Of a stretch of 64,000 nt of DNA, positions 29,731-40,262 are shown piece after piece; the first letter of the stretch is position 1; each line of letters opens with the position of its first letter. The stretch is taken from assembly GCA_033060915.1 (NCBI GenBank), contig CM065387.1, forward strand, positions 30,059,001 to 30,123,000. The letters run 5' to 3'. Made by a program: the position numbers and the translations under genes. The notes beneath the pieces were generated by a model. It was not told the origin of the DNA. It saw only the letters and a list, made by a program, of their open reading frames with translations, and searched no databases. The DNA is from Euryodendron excelsum (Eukaryota > Streptophyta > Magnoliopsida > Ericales > Pentaphylacaceae).

Positions 29731-29863
29731 GGGTGCGATCGTACAAGCACTTTTGCACTGGATCCCATCAGAACTCCGCAGTTAAATGTGCTTGGGCAAG
29801 AGTAGTTCTAGGATGTAGTACTAGGATGGGTGACCCCCTGGGAAGTCCTCGTGTTGCACCCCT
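29731..29863 (+). rRNA. 5S: 5S rRNA gene B52, 13-nt duplication
   Basis: 133 nt. TAGTTCTAGGATG is followed by TAGTACTAGGATG, duplicating the C-box entry and lengthening the A-to-C spacing. GTACAAGCACTTTTG and AAATGTGC are further changes. Probably inactive. Confidence 0.88.
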
Positions 29864-30080
29864 ACCTTTTTTGGGCAGCGTTCCGCGCGGCGAGGGTTGG
29901 CGCCGTTCGCCACGGTCTTCTTTTGGCAGCAACGAAATTCGCTTTAGATTACAATCTAAATTGAGTATCGCAGGGAAAGAGTTTGTTCCATTATTTATTT
30001 TTCTATTTGTCGGCGGCGATCGCAAGGAAACCAAGCTGGCACAGCGAGGCTTAAAAGAAAAAAAACGATGAGAACCTTTC

Positions 30081-30200
30081 GGGTGCGATCATACCTGCAC
30101 AAATGCACCGGATCCCATCAGAACTCCGCAGTTAGGTGTGCTTGGGCGAGAGTAGTACTTGGATGGGTGACCCCCATGGAAGTCCTCGTGTTGCAGCCCT
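30081..30200 (+). rRNA. 5S: 5S rRNA gene B53
   Basis: CCTGCACAAATG, AGTTAGGTG (A box), TTGGATGG, CCCATGG and GCAGCCCT. Confidence 0.88.
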
Positions 30201-30416
30201 ACCTTTTTTGGGCAGCGTTCCGCGAGGCGAGAGTTGGTGCCGTTCTCCGCGGCCTTGTTTTGGCAGCCACGAAATTCGTGTTAGATTACAATCTAAATTG
30301 AGCATCACAGGAAAAGATTTTGTTTCATTATTTATTTTTGTACTTATCGGCGGCGATCGTAAGGAAACCAAGCTGGCTCGGCGAGGCATAAAAGAAAAAA
30401 GCAATGAGAACCTCTC

Positions 30417-30536
30417 ATGCGCGATCATACCAGCACTAATGCACCGGATCCCATTAGAACTCCGCAGTTAAGTGTGCTTGGGCGAGAGTAGTACTAGGAT
30501 GGGTGACCCCCTGGGAAGTCCTCGTGTTGCACTCTA
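30417..30536 (+). rRNA. 5S: 5S rRNA gene B54
   Basis: ATGCGCGATC start and GCACTCTA end spoil the terminal helix; internal boxes consensus. Confidence 0.88.
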
Positions 30537-30752
30537 ACCTTTTTTGGGCAGCGTTCCGCGCGGCGAGAGTTGGCGCCGTTCTCCGCGGCCTTCTTTTGGC
30601 AGCAACGAAATTCGTGTTAGATTACAATCTAAATTGAGTATCATAGGAAAAGAGTTTGTTTCGTTATTTATTTTTCTATTTCTCGGCGGCGATCGTAAGG
30701 AAACCAAGCTGGCTCGGCGAGGCTTAAAATAAAAAAACGATGAGAACCTTTC

Positions 30753-30871
30753 GGGTGCGATCATACGCACACAAATGCACCGGATCCTATCAGAACTCCG
30801 CAGTTAAGTGTCCTTGGGCGAGAGTAGTACTTGGATGGGTGACCCCTGGGAAGTCCTCGTGTTGCACCCCT
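30753..30871 (+). rRNA. 5S: 5S rRNA gene B55, 1-nt deletion
   Basis: CATACGCACACAAATG, GATCCTATC, GTGTCCTTGGG, and one C missing in the C box (GTGACCCCTGGG). Confidence 0.87.
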
Positions 30872-31087
30872 ACCTTTTTTGGGCAGCGTTCTGCGCGGCG
30901 AGGGTTGGTGCCGTTCTCCGTGACCTTCCTTTGGCAGCAACGACATTCGTGTTAGATTACAATCTAAATTGAGTATCACAGTAAAAGAGTTTGTTTCATT
31001 ATTTATTTGTTTATTTATCGGCAGCGATCGTAAGGAAACCAAGCTGGCTTAGCGAGGCTTAAAAGCAAAAAGCGATGAGAACCTTTC

Positions 31088-31207
31088 GGGTGCAATCATA
31101 CCAGCTCTAATGCACGGGATCCCATCAGAACTCCGCAGTTAAGAGTGCTTGGGCGAGAGTAGTACTTGGATTGGTGACCCCCTGGGAAGTCCTCGCGTTG
31201 CACCCCT
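31088..31207 (+). rRNA. 5S: 5S rRNA gene B56
   Basis: GCAATCAT, CTCTAATG, CACGGGATCC, AAGAGTGC (A box), TTGGATTGG. The following spacer lacks the GCTCGGCGAG segment, giving a 326-bp unit. Confidence 0.88.
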
Positions 31208-31413
31208 AACTTTTTTGGGCAGCGTTCCGCGCAGAGAGAGTTGGTGCCGTTCTCCGCGGCCTTCTTTAGGCAGCAACGAAATTCGTGTTAGATTACAAAC
31301 TAAATTGGGTTTCACAAGGAAAGAGTTTGTTTCATTATTTATTTTTCTATTTTTCGGCGGCGATCGTAAGGAAACCAAGCTGGCTTAAAAGAAAAAAGCA
31401 ATGAGAACCTTTC

Positions 31414-31437
31414 GGGTGCGATCATACCAGCTCTAAT
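31414..31437 (+). pseudogene. 5S: 5S rRNA gene B57/C1, 5' piece split by the solo LTR
   Basis: Nucleotides 1-24, ending CTCTAAT. The last five bases, CTAAT (31433-31437), are the target-site duplication; the gene resumes at 36578. Confidence 0.97.
31433..31437. repeat. Target-site duplication, left copy
   Basis: CTAAT, repeated at 36573-36577 on the other side of the solo LTR. Five base pairs is the usual Ty3/gypsy integrase stagger. Confidence 0.92.
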
Positions 31438-31775
31438 TGTAAGCACCCCATTTTTTACCGCTCGGCAGTCTACACTCCGTCCAGAGTCATTGTGGGCATA
31501 TTCCTTTCAAAACCAATTCTCTAGGTCCAAATTCCGTCTTTCCATCGCTTCGTGGGCCTGTCAGGCCCAAATAGAGGTAGAATGACCAAAATGCCCTTAG
31601 GGGGTGTTGACCTTTCCTTTCAAATTTCAATCCCTCTCTCGAGACAGTTTATTCCTTGAGACGGTCCATAAAACCGTTACAGTAGCGGAAATACTCACAA
31701 ATAGGTCGATATAGGGAATTGGTAACAAACCCCTGTGTCACGACGACCGCCGTTAGAGTGGCGGAAACACTCACA

Positions 31776-31937
31776 ATCCAGGCACGTCTCTTTGGAGATG
31801 GTAAAACCCCTTTCCAATCACTCTCTCGAGACAGTTTATTCCTCGAGATGGTTCCAATCCAGGTACGTCTTTTCGAAGATGGTAAGACCCCTTTCCAATC
31901 CCTCTCTCGAGACAGTTTATTTCTCGAGATGGTCTGG
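31776..31937. repeat. 81-bp VNTR in the solo LTR, two copies
   Basis: Two units with CTCTCGAGACAGTTTATT and CTCGAGATGG dyads; the CGTCTC...GAGACG hairpin is mutated (CTTTGGAGATG, TTTTCGAAGATG). A partial unit precedes at 31630-31665. Confidence 0.85.
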
Positions 31938-32250
31938 GTAGCGAAACTACTCACAAAACCGTTAGAGTAGCGGAAATACTCACAAAACCGTTAGAGTAGC
32001 GGAAATACTCACAAATCCGTTAGAGTAGCGAAAATACTCACAAAACCGTTAGAGTAGCGAAAATACTCACAAATCATCAACCCCATCCTAGTAGTGGAAA
32101 TACTCACAAATCATCAACCCCGTCCTAGTAGCGGAAATACTCACAAATCATCAACCCCGTTCGAGTAGCGGAAATACTCCCAAATCATCAACCCCGTCCG
32201 AGTAGCGGAAATACTCACACCGTTAGAGTGGCGGAAACACTCAAAACCTA
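31938..32250. repeat. 29-bp minisatellite in the solo LTR
   Basis: About ten units related to ACCGTTAGAGTAGCGG plus AAATACTCACAAA, some with CATCAACCCCG at the unit joint. Homologous to 7636-7893 in the opposite orientation. Confidence 0.85.
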
Positions 32251-32341
32251 GGTCAACACCCGTGTCTGTTAGCTCACTTCGGTGAAAAATGACGAGACTA
32301 CCCTTAGGACCTTTTCCGAGACTTTCCGGTCAAGATGACCA

Positions 32342-32811
32342 TTTTGCCCCTAAGCATCCGAATGGCCCGGGAACCACACCAGCTCTGGGTATCAAACCGG
32401 TAACCCCCTGAGACTACTTTTTATAGTATTCTCAATCTTCCTTTACCTTTTCGGATCATTCTGAGTCAGTTCCGGCCATCCCGGTACAAAATGACCGTTT
32501 TGCCCCTGGAGGGCCGGTCTCCTTCTTCGACCACACCGGCTCTGGGTATCAAACCGGTAATGTCTTGAGAATACTTTTTATACTGTTCTCGACCTTCCTT
32601 TACCTTTCCGAACCATTCCGAGTCAGTTCCGGCAAACCCGGTACAAAATGACCTTTTTGCCCCTAGTGGGCCGGTCTCCTTTTTCGACCACGCCGGCTCT
32701 GGGAATCAAACCGGTAACCTCTGGGAACATTCTGAATAATGTTTTCATATCCCAAGCCTTCTTCCAGGACAATCCGAGTCAGTCCCGGCAGTTTCCTAGT
32801 CCGATTGACCG
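32342..32811. repeat. 157-bp tandem repeats in the solo LTR
   Basis: TTTTGCCCCT-type anchors at 32342, 32498, 32655 and 32812, period 156-157 bp. The hairpin of LTR 1 is imperfect here (GAGACTACTTTTTATAG). Open reading frames across it reflect the repeat, not a protein family. Confidence 0.83.
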
Positions 32812-33098
32812 TTTTGCCCTTAAAGGCCCGGTCAACCTTTCTGACCCACCTTATCTTCAGTTTTCAAGTCAAATACCTCCAAGACACTATTTTGAGTGTT
32901 CCTACTCCTTTCCGGCCTTCCGGGTCATTCCCGGCTCCTTCAAATCATTCCCGGACTTTCCGGAGTCATTCCTAGTGAAACCAGGCTAAAATTTACATGG
33001 TAGTCACTAGTACAGACGCCCAAATCTAGTCAAAGATACGTTGCTTGCCGACCTTAAACCTTTCCTAATTGGCTAGTGGCACCAAGCCAAGAAATGGC
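32812..33098. other. Solo LTR, U3 segment between the repeats and the hairpin
   Basis: Diverged continuation of the 157-bp family, then unique sequence (GGTAGTCACTAGTACAG, GTTGCTTGCCGACC) shared by all three LTRs. No gene seen. Confidence 0.6.
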
Positions 33099-33123
33099 CT
33101 GGCGCCACTCCTAGTGGCGCCAG
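33099..33123. repeat. GC-rich inverted repeat upstream of the solo-LTR TATA box
   Basis: CTGGCGCCACT, loop CCT, then the complementary arm; ends 53 bp before the TATA box. Identical in architecture to 6598-6622. Confidence 0.78.
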
Positions 33124-33175
33124 TGTAGAATTTGGCCTAGCGCCACTGCAACAGGCGCCAGGTTTGTCCTCCCTC

Positions 33176-33186
33176 TATAAATATAG
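33176..33186 (+). promoter_or_regulatory. Solo-LTR TATA box
   Basis: TATAAATATAG, 1738 bp from the LTR start (1741 bp in LTR 3). Could still promote transcription to the right into LTR DNA and the flanking 5S array. Confidence 0.7.
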
Positions 33187-34059
33187 AGCCACATTCAACG
33201 TGAAAGGGGTCTGAAAACTTAACCTAAAAATCCTATATTTCGATATACAGAGCTCGAGCACCTCCAAAACCCTAGCCTCCCTAGGTTCTCCCAAACCCTA
33301 GCCATTATACAAACCATAGTCTCCTATACACTCATACACTCCCCCATACACTCATGCACTAGCCTTCAACCATCCTTTGAAAACTTGAAGAGCTGTCATC
33401 CAAAGCTTGAAGACAACTCTTGAAGACTGAAGGTGAAGATCAAGACAAAGACCGAAGACCAAAGACAGCGCGGCGCGCAAAATAAAGAAGACATACAGTA
33501 GGCTTTCTCTTTAATTTTCTGCACTTCCCCCCTCTCTTTTCTGTCTCCAACCCACTTGGGTTTTCTCTATTTTAATCCCCCATCTCTTCCCCCCCCCCCC
33601 TTTTCTTTGCATGCTTGAAACAAGGGGATTCCCGGTTCATGTGTAGGATTGAGCTATTGGAGAGTCACCGTGTCGGGGGCTTTCTTCTAGCCTAACCAAA
33701 GACCACGTGGGTTCGGCCCCATTGATTATGTGGTGAAGCCTTAACCTTGTATGTTCACGACCCCAAATTGCATTGTGCATATCATAAGTCTTGCATCTTC
33801 CAAAAACCGTTTTCAAAGTTGTTTTTCAAAATGTTTTCAAACTTATTTTTAAAATTGCATCAAAATCTCTTTTTCAAAAACTTGTTTTCAAAACCACAAT
33901 TCTAGGGTGATTCTAGCCTTTCCATGGCTAGGGTTGCTTTAGGAAAGTGTTACATTAAAAGTGACCTTTTTGGTCTACATTTTCAAATCTTATTGTTTTC
34001 CAAAACCACTTTCTTAAGGTGGTTCTAGCCCTCTTATGGTTAGAATCGCTTTAGGAAAG
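33187..34059 (+). other. Solo LTR, R/U5-side unique segment
   Basis: Contains AAACCCTAG words, short CATACACTC repeats (33325-33360), a C12 run at 33589-33600 and a paired GATTCTAGCC/GGCTAG motif near 33910. No gene. Conserved in LTR 1 (reverse) and LTR 3. Confidence 0.6.
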
Positions 34060-35700
34060 TGAGACGTTTTCATACTTTCCAAAAAACTCTCTCTTCAAAA
34101 ATCTCTTCCTAAAAATCTCTTTTTTTCAACATACTTTCCTAAAACTTCCCTCTTCAAAATTGTTTTCAAAAACTCCCTTCCAAAATCTATTTTTCAAAAT
34201 TCTCTTTTTCAACTCCTCTCCAAAATCTTTTCCTCAAAATTCACTTTCTAAAAACGCTCCCTAAAAATCTTTCCAAAAACTCTCTTTTCCAAAATCTCCC
34301 TTCTAGAAATTCCCCTCTAGGATTTTCCTTCTAAAATCTACGTTTCTAAAACCACACTTTCCAAAACTCCTTCTCTTTAAAATCTTTTTCCAAAAACTCC
34401 CTTTCCAAATTCACTTTCCAAAAACTCCTTCCTAGGATTCCCTTTTAGAAAGCCTTCATTTCCAAAAACGCACTTTCCAAAAACTCTTTCCTTAGAGCCC
34501 AAATCAGGCCCTAGAACCCACAATTACGAAACCCTAATTTTCTTTCCAAAAACATGGTTTTCAAACTTTGCCCCAAACCTTGGTTTCCAAAACCTCTTGT
34601 TTTCATATCCAAACTATACATGTTTCCAAAACCTCTTTTCTACGTTAAAATTCCACATTTTCAAAACTAGGGTTTCTAGAATCTCCCTTTCCAAATCCTT
34701 GCCAAATCCTATCTTCCCTTTAGGAAACCGAATCAAATCTTCCCGTTTAGGAAATTAGACCCAATCCTCCGTTTTTGGAAACAAAACCAAATCCAATCCC
34801 TCCCAAATCCAAATATTTCCTAATTCAAATCCTTCATAAACTTCCACTTTCCTAAACCTTAAGTTTCCAAAACTTGAACATAAAAATCTTTCCTTAATTC
34901 AATCCTTTCCTAATTCTACCTTCTTTTCAAATCTTAACTTTTCAAACCTAAGTTTTCAAACTCTTCCTAAACTCAAACCTTTCCCAATTTCAAGATTTTC
35001 TAAAATTCAAACTCTAAAACTTTCTAAATCTTAAACTTTCTAAATTTCAAGTCTTTCTAAATTCTAAACTTTCTTAAACTTCAACATCCTCCTAAATCTA
35101 AGGTTTTTTTTTTTTTTTAATTCAAAAATTTCTTAATTCAAACATTTCCTAAATTGAAAACTTTCCTTTTTCAAACCTTTCCTAAAACGAAACTTTCTTA
35201 TTTTCAAAACTTCCTTGTTTTCAAAGCTTTCCAAATTCAAAACTTCCCTTTTTCAAAACATTTCTAAATTCAAAACTTTCCGATTTTCAAAACTTTCCTA
35301 ATTTGGGAACTTTCCTAATCTGACAACCTTTCCTTTTTCGAAAACTTTTTAAACTCGAAACTTTCCAATTTCTAAACTTTCTTAAATTCAAAACTTTCCT
35401 AAACCTAAAACTTTACTAAATTCAAAACTTTCCTAATTCAAAAACTTTCCAAAAATGACACTTTCCTAAATCGAACCTTTCCTAATTCGAACCTTTCTTA
35501 AATCCAATCTTTCTTAAACTCTTGAGTCTTTCCTTGGTCTCCTATCTTTCCTAAGTCTAGGTTTTCTCAAACCTTCCCTTTTTCAAAACAAGTCCAAATC
35601 TATCTCTTCAAATCAAAGTCTAATCTTCTCAATTTCAATTTCCAATCTCCTCTTCCAATTTCAAATTAAATTCAATTTCCAATTCAATCTCTTTCTTTCA
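34060..35700. repeat. Pyrimidine-rich degenerate CTTTCC/AAAACT tract of the solo LTR
   Basis: 1.6 kb of loosely repeated CTTTCCAAAA, TTTCAAAACT and CCTAAA words with no fixed period; complement of 4337-5700. No gene. Confidence 0.8.
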
Positions 35701-36572
35701 AATCAACCCTTCTGTTTTCAATTGGACTCTTGTCCGAACTACGACTAACCTGATTCCCCCAAAGGGATACGTAGACCACCTTCATAGGTGCGGTCACAAC
35801 ACTTTTCAAACTTTCAATTCCACCCTCATGGGTGTGGTCTCCATATTTTCAAGTTTCAAATTCCAATCTATTTTCAAAGTTCCAATTTCAAATTTTTTTT
35901 TTATTTTCAAATCCCTATTTCCAAGTTTTCAAACTTTCCAATTTCAAATTCTATCTCTTCAAATCTATTTTCAAACCAAATTCTTTTTAAATTCATTTCC
36001 AAAACTATTTTTCAATTCTCTCTTATTTTGCACTTGCATATCATGCATCATATTTTTCAAACATTGTTTTTCCAAAGTGAATAGGATTGAACCATTAGTT
36101 AATTAAAGACTCTCATAGGTGAATCTAGGGTAGATTGACATGTAGGTACCGAAAGGGCGGGGTTGGGTGATAGCTTAGTGCTCTTCCCTACACGTAACCA
36201 ACCTCCGAACTTAGATCACTGATTTCAAAGACCAAAAGGAGTTATTTTTCTAAAAAGGGCTAAACGTTTTCCAAAGGTTGCCAAACAACTAGTTTTCCTA
36301 AAAACTCTCTCTTGAGGATGTTTTCCAAAATCGTTTTCCCAAAACCCTAAGTGTAGTCTTTGGATTATTCTTAGTTTTTAGGTGACCTAACTCACCTTAA
36401 TTAAGTTAGGTGGCGACTCCGAATTATTTTCAAAAGCCCTTTATTCAAACTAGTTTTTCAATTCAAACCTAGTCGCACTCATTCTTTTAGGAGGATAAGT
36501 TCTAACGAGAGAGTACAGCATTTTTCCCGCTTGGGTGAGTATTCCTTGAGTGCGAAAAATCTGGGCGCGACA
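35701..36572 (+). other. 3' terminal part of the solo LTR
   Basis: Unique end of the LTR, absent from LTR 1 and outside the window for LTR 3. Contains TTAATTAAGTTAGGTGGCGACTCC (36396-36420) and a GGGCGCGACA terminus, both of a type seen in plant gypsy LTRs. Short frames here are T-rich and not convincing. Confidence 0.65.
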
Positions 36573-36577
36573 CTAAT
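36573..36577. repeat. Target-site duplication, right copy
   Basis: CTAAT, identical to the left copy; it is followed by GCACCGGATCC, gene position 25 onward. Confidence 0.92.
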
Positions 36578-36673
36578 GCACCGGATCCCATCAGTACTCC
36601 GCAGTTAAGTGTGCTTGGGCGAGAGTAGTACTTGGATGGGTGACCCCCTGGGAAGTCCTCCTGCTGCACCCCT
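36578..36673 (+). pseudogene. 5S: 5S rRNA gene B57/C1, 3' piece
   Basis: Nucleotides 25-120 of the gene split by the solo LTR. A box intact, TTGGATGG and CCTGCTGC variants. Without its first 24 nt and native upstream region it cannot make a normal 5S RNA. Confidence 0.96.
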
Positions 36674-36889
36674 ACCTTTTTTGGGCAGCGTTTCGCGCGG
36701 CGAGACTTGGCGCCGTTCTCCGCGGCCTTCTTTTGGCGGCAACGAAATTCGTGTTAGATCACAATCCAAATTGAGTATCACATAGAAAGAGTTTGTTTCA
36801 TTATATATTTTTCTATTTGTAGGCGGCGATCGGAAGGAAACCAAGCCGGCTTGGCGAGGCTTAAAAGAAAAAAGCGATGAGAACCTTTC

Positions 36890-37008
36890 GGGTGCGATCA
36901 CACCAGCACCAATGCACCGGATCCCATCAAAACTCCGCAGTTAAGAGTGCTTGGGCGAGAGTAGTACTAGGATGGGTGACCCCTGGGAAGTCCTCGTGTT
37001 GCACCCCT
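36890..37008 (+). rRNA. 5S: 5S rRNA gene C2, 1-nt deletion
   Basis: CACACCAGCACCAATG, CATCAAAAC, AAGAGTGC in the A box, and one C missing in GTGACCCCTGGG. Confidence 0.87.
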
Positions 37009-37223
37009 AACGTTTTTGGGCAGCGTTCCGCGTGGCGAGAGTTGGCGCCGTTGTCCGCGGCCTTCTTTTGGCAGCAACGAAATTCGTGTTAGATTACAAT
37101 CTAAATTGAGTATCACAGGGAAAAAGTTTGTTTCAGTATTTATTTTTCTATTGTTCGGCGGCGATCGTATGGAAAACAAGCTGGCACGCGAGGCTTTAAA
37201 GAAAAAAGTGATGAGAACCTTTC

Positions 37224-37343
37224 GGGTGCGATCATACCAGCACTAATGCACCGGATCCCATCAGAACTTCGCAATTAAGTGTGCTCGGGCGAGAGTAGTA
37301 CTTGGATGGGTGACCCCCTGGGAAGTCCTCGTGTTGCACCCCT
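37224..37343 (+). rRNA. 5S: 5S rRNA gene C3
   Basis: CTTCGCAATTAAG, GTGCTCGGG, TTGGATGG; C box otherwise intact. Confidence 0.9.
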
Positions 37344-37559
37344 ACCTTTTTTGGGCAGCAATCCGCGCGGCGAGAGTTGGCGCCGTTCTCCGCGGCCTTC
37401 TTTTGGCAACAAAGAAATTCCTGTTAGGTTACAATTTAAATTGAGTATCATAGAGAAAGAGTTTCTTTCATTATTTATTTTTTTATTTGTCGGCGGCGAT
37501 TGTAAGGAAACCAAGCTGGCTCGGCGAGGCTTAGAAGAAAAAAGCGATGAAAACATTTC

Positions 37560-37679
37560 GGGTGCGATCATACCAGCACTAATGCACCGGATCCCATCAA
37601 AACTGCACAGTTAAGAGTGCTTGGGTGAGAATAGTACTAGGATGGGTGACCCCCTGGGAAGTCCTCGTGTTGCACCCCT
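37560..37679 (+). rRNA. 5S: 5S rRNA gene C4
   Basis: CATCAAAACTGCACAG, AAGAGTGC, GGGTGAGAATAG; C box consensus. Confidence 0.89.
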
Positions 37680-37895
37680 ACCATTTTTTGGAATGGTTCC
37701 GCGTGGCGAGAGTTGGAGCCGTTCTCCGCGGCCTTCTTTTGGCGGCAACGAAATTCGTGTTAGATCACAATCTAAATTGAGTATCACATGGAAAGAGTTT
37801 GTTTCATTATTTATTTTTCTATTTGTCGGCGGCGATCGTAAGGAAACCATGCCGGCTTGGCGAGGCTTAAAAGAAAAAAGCGATGAGAACTTTTT

Positions 37896-38015
37896 GGGTG
37901 CGTTCATAGCAGCATTAATGCACCGGATCCCATCAGAACTCTCCAGTTAAGTGTGCTTGGGCGAGAGCAGTACTAGGGTGGGTGAACCCCTGGGAAGTCC
38001 TCGTGTTGCTCCGCC
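37896..38015 (+). rRNA. 5S: 5S rRNA gene C5
   Basis: CATAGCAGCATTAATG, CTCTCCAG, GAGCAGTACTAGGGTGGGTGAACC and a GCTCCGCC end. Near-twin of C17. Confidence 0.87.
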
Positions 38016-38231
38016 ACCTTTTTTGGGCAACGTTCCGCTTGGTGAGAGTTGGCACCGTTCTCCGCGGCCTTCTTTTGGCAGCAACGAAATTCGTGTTAGA
38101 TTACAATCTAAATTGAGTATCATAGGGAAAGAGTTTATTTCATTATTTATTTTTCTATTTGTTGGCGGCGATCGTAAGGAAACCAAGCTGGCTCAGCGAG
38201 GCTTCAAAAAAAAAAGCGATGAGAACCTTTC

Positions 38232-38351
38232 GGGTGCGATCATACCAGCACTAATGCACCGGATCCCATTAGAACTCCACAGTTAAGTGTGCTTGGGCAT
38301 GAGTAGTACTAGGATGGGTGACCCCCTGGGAAGTCGTCGTGTTGCACACCT
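38232..38351 (+). rRNA. 5S: 5S rRNA gene C6
   Basis: CCATTAGAAC, CCACAG, GGGCATGAG, GTCGTCG, GCACACCT. Confidence 0.89.
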
Positions 38352-38567
38352 ACCTTTTTTGGGCAGCGTTTCGCGCGGCTAGAGTTGCTGCCGTTCTCCG
38401 TGGCCTTCTTTTGGCAGCAACGAAATTCGTGTTAGATTACAATCCAAATTGAGTATCATAGGCAAAGAGTTTGTTTCATTATTTATTTTCCTATTTGTCG
38501 GCGGTGATCATAAGGAAACCAAGCTAGCTCGGCGAGGCTTAATAGAAAAAAGCGATGAGAACCTTTC

Positions 38568-38687
38568 GAGTGCGAGCATTCCAGCACTAATGCACCGGAT
38601 CCCGTCAGAACTCCGCCGTTAAGTGTGCTTAGGCGACAGTAGTACTAGGCTGGGTGACCCCCTGGGAAGTCCTCGTGTTGCACTCCT
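38568..38687 (+). rRNA. 5S: 5S rRNA gene C7
   Basis: GAGTGCGAGCATTCC, CCCGTCAG, CGCCGTTAAG, CTTAGGCGACAG, TAGGCTGGG. Confidence 0.87.
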
Positions 38688-38903
38688 ACCTTTCTTGGGC
38701 AGCGATCCGTGCGGCGAGAGTTGGCGCCGTTCTCAGTAGACTCCTTTCGGGAGCAACGAAATTCGTGTTAGATTACAATCTAAATTGAGTATCACAGGGA
38801 AAGAGTTTGTTTCATTATTTATTTTTCTAGTTGTCGGCGGCGATCGAAAGGAAACCAAGCTGGCTCGGCGAAGCTTAAAAGAAAAAAGTGATGAGAACCT
38901 TTC

Positions 38904-39023
38904 GAGTGCAATCATATTAGCACTAATGCATCGGATCCCGTCAGAACTCCGCAGTTAAGAGTGCTTGGGTAAGAGTAGTACTAGGATGGGTTATCCCCAA
39001 GGAAGTCCTCGTGTTGCACCCCT
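38904..39023 (+). rRNA. 5S: 5S rRNA gene C8
   Basis: GAGTGCAATCATATTAGC, AAGAGTGC, GGGTAAGAG, and a damaged C box (GGGTTATCCCCAAGG). Long spacer (351-bp unit) follows. Confidence 0.85.
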
Positions 39024-39254
39024 ACCATTTTTTGGAATCGTTCTGCGTGGCGAGAGTTTGAGCCGTTCTCCGCGGCCTTCTTTTGGCAGCAACGACATTC
39101 ATGTTGTTAGATTACAATCTAATTTAAGTATCACAGGGGTAGAGTTTGTTTCATTGCTGATTTATTTATTTATTTTTCTATTTGTCGGCGGCGATTGTAA
39201 GGAAACCAAGAAGGCTCGGCGAGACTTAAAACATAAAAGCGATGAGAACCTTTC

Positions 39255-39374
39255 GGGTGCGATCATACCTGCTCTAATGCTCTGAATCCCATCAGAACTC
39301 CGCAGTTTAGTGTGCTTGGGCGAGAGTTGTACTAGGATGGGTGGCCCCCTGGAAAGTCCTCAAGTTGCACCCCA
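39255..39374 (+). rRNA. 5S: 5S rRNA gene C9
   Basis: CTCTAATGCTCTGAATCC, AGTTTAGTG, GAGTTGTAC, GGGTGGCCCCCTGGAAAG, CAAGTTGC. Confidence 0.85.
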
Positions 39375-39590
39375 ACCATTTTTGGGCAGCGTTCCACGCG
39401 GTGAGAGTTGGCACCGTTCTCCGCGGCCTTCTTTTGGCAGCAACGAAATTCGTGTTAGATTACAATCTAAATTAAGTATCAAAGGGAAAGAGTTTGTTTC
39501 ATTATTTATTTTTCTATTTGTTGGCGGCGATCGTAAGGAAACCAAGCTGGCCCGACGAGGCTTATAAGAAAAAACCAATGAGAAACTTTT

Positions 39591-39710
39591 AGGTGCGATC
39601 ATACTAGCACTAACGCACCGGATCCCATCAAAACTTCGCAGTTAAGTGTGCTTGGGCGAGAGTAGTACTAGGATGGGTGACCCCCTGGGAAGTCCTCGTG
39701 TTGCACCCCA
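39591..39710 (+). rRNA. 5S: 5S rRNA gene C10
   Basis: AGGTGCG start, CATACTAGCACTAACG, CATCAAAACTTCG; boxes intact. Confidence 0.9.
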
Positions 39711-39926
39711 ACCTTTTTTGGGCAGCGTTCCGCACGGCTAGAGTTGCTGCCGTTCTCCGCGGCCTTCTTTTGGCAGCAATGAAATTCGTGTTAGATGACA
39801 ATCTAAATTGAGTATCAAAGGGAAAGAGTTTGTTACATTATTTATTTTTCTATTTGTTGGCGGCGATCGTAAGGAAACCAAGCTGGCTCGGCGAGGCTTA
39901 TAAGAAAAAACCAATGAGAACCTTTC

Positions 39927-40046
39927 AGGTGCGATCATACTAGCACTAACGCACCGGATCCCTTCAAAACTTCGTAGATAAGTGTGCTTGGGCGAGAGTA
40001 GTACTAGGATGGGTGACCCCCTGGGAAATCCTCGTGTTGCACCCCA
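39927..40046 (+). rRNA. 5S: 5S rRNA gene C11
   Basis: Like C10 but CCCTTCAAAAC, CGTAGATAAG in the A box and GGGAAATCC. Confidence 0.88.
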
Positions 40047-40262
40047 ACCTTTTTTGGGCAGCGTTCTGCGCGGCGAGAGTTGGCGCCGTTGTCCGCGGCC
40101 TTCTTTTGGCAGCAACGAAATTCGTATTAGATTACAGTCTAAATTGAGTATCACAAGGAAAGAGTTTATTTCATTATTTATTTTTCTATTTGACGGCAGC
40201 GATCGTAAGGAAACCAAGCAGGCTCGGCGAGGCTTAAAAGAAAAAAGCAATGAGAACCTTTC

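Larger units (their letters stand above)
12430..31437 (+). repeat. 5S rDNA tandem array B (336-bp units)
   Basis: Fifty-six complete or nearly complete units plus the first 24 nt of a 57th, mean period 337 bp. The B spacer has GTTCCGCGCGGCGAGAGTTGG, TTTTGGCAGCAACG and GCGATCGCAAGG. Units of about 350 bp (starting before 21298, 22319, 25675, 28375, 29395) carry extra TTG and ATTTACTTATT-like DNA. Genes at 12.5-16.9 kb are moderately diverged, 17.2-20.4 kb is nearly uniform, and 20.6-31.4 kb is diverged again with higher-order repeats. From about 28.3 kb GATCGTAAGG replaces GATCGCAAGG, the form that continues in array C. Confidence 0.96.
31438..36572 (+). mobile_element. Complete solo LTR, 5135 bp, inside a 5S gene
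   Basis: Begins TGTAAGCACCCC, ends GGGCGCGACA (TG...CA), flanked by CTAAT on both sides; no internal region. This is the product expected from recombination between the two LTRs of a full element. Order inside: 81-bp and 29-bp repeats, 157-bp repeats, GC hairpin, TATA box, AAACCCTAG-rich leader, C12 run, long pyrimidine-rich tract, and a 3' part containing GTTAGGTGGCGACTCC. LTRs of about 5 kb are characteristic of the Tat/Ogre group. No gene is encoded. Confidence 0.93.

Noticed and set aside
35788..36106. Overlapping F/S/I-rich frames in the solo LTR
   Set aside because: Pyrimidine-rich low-complexity DNA; two frames overlap on the same bases with equally simple composition.
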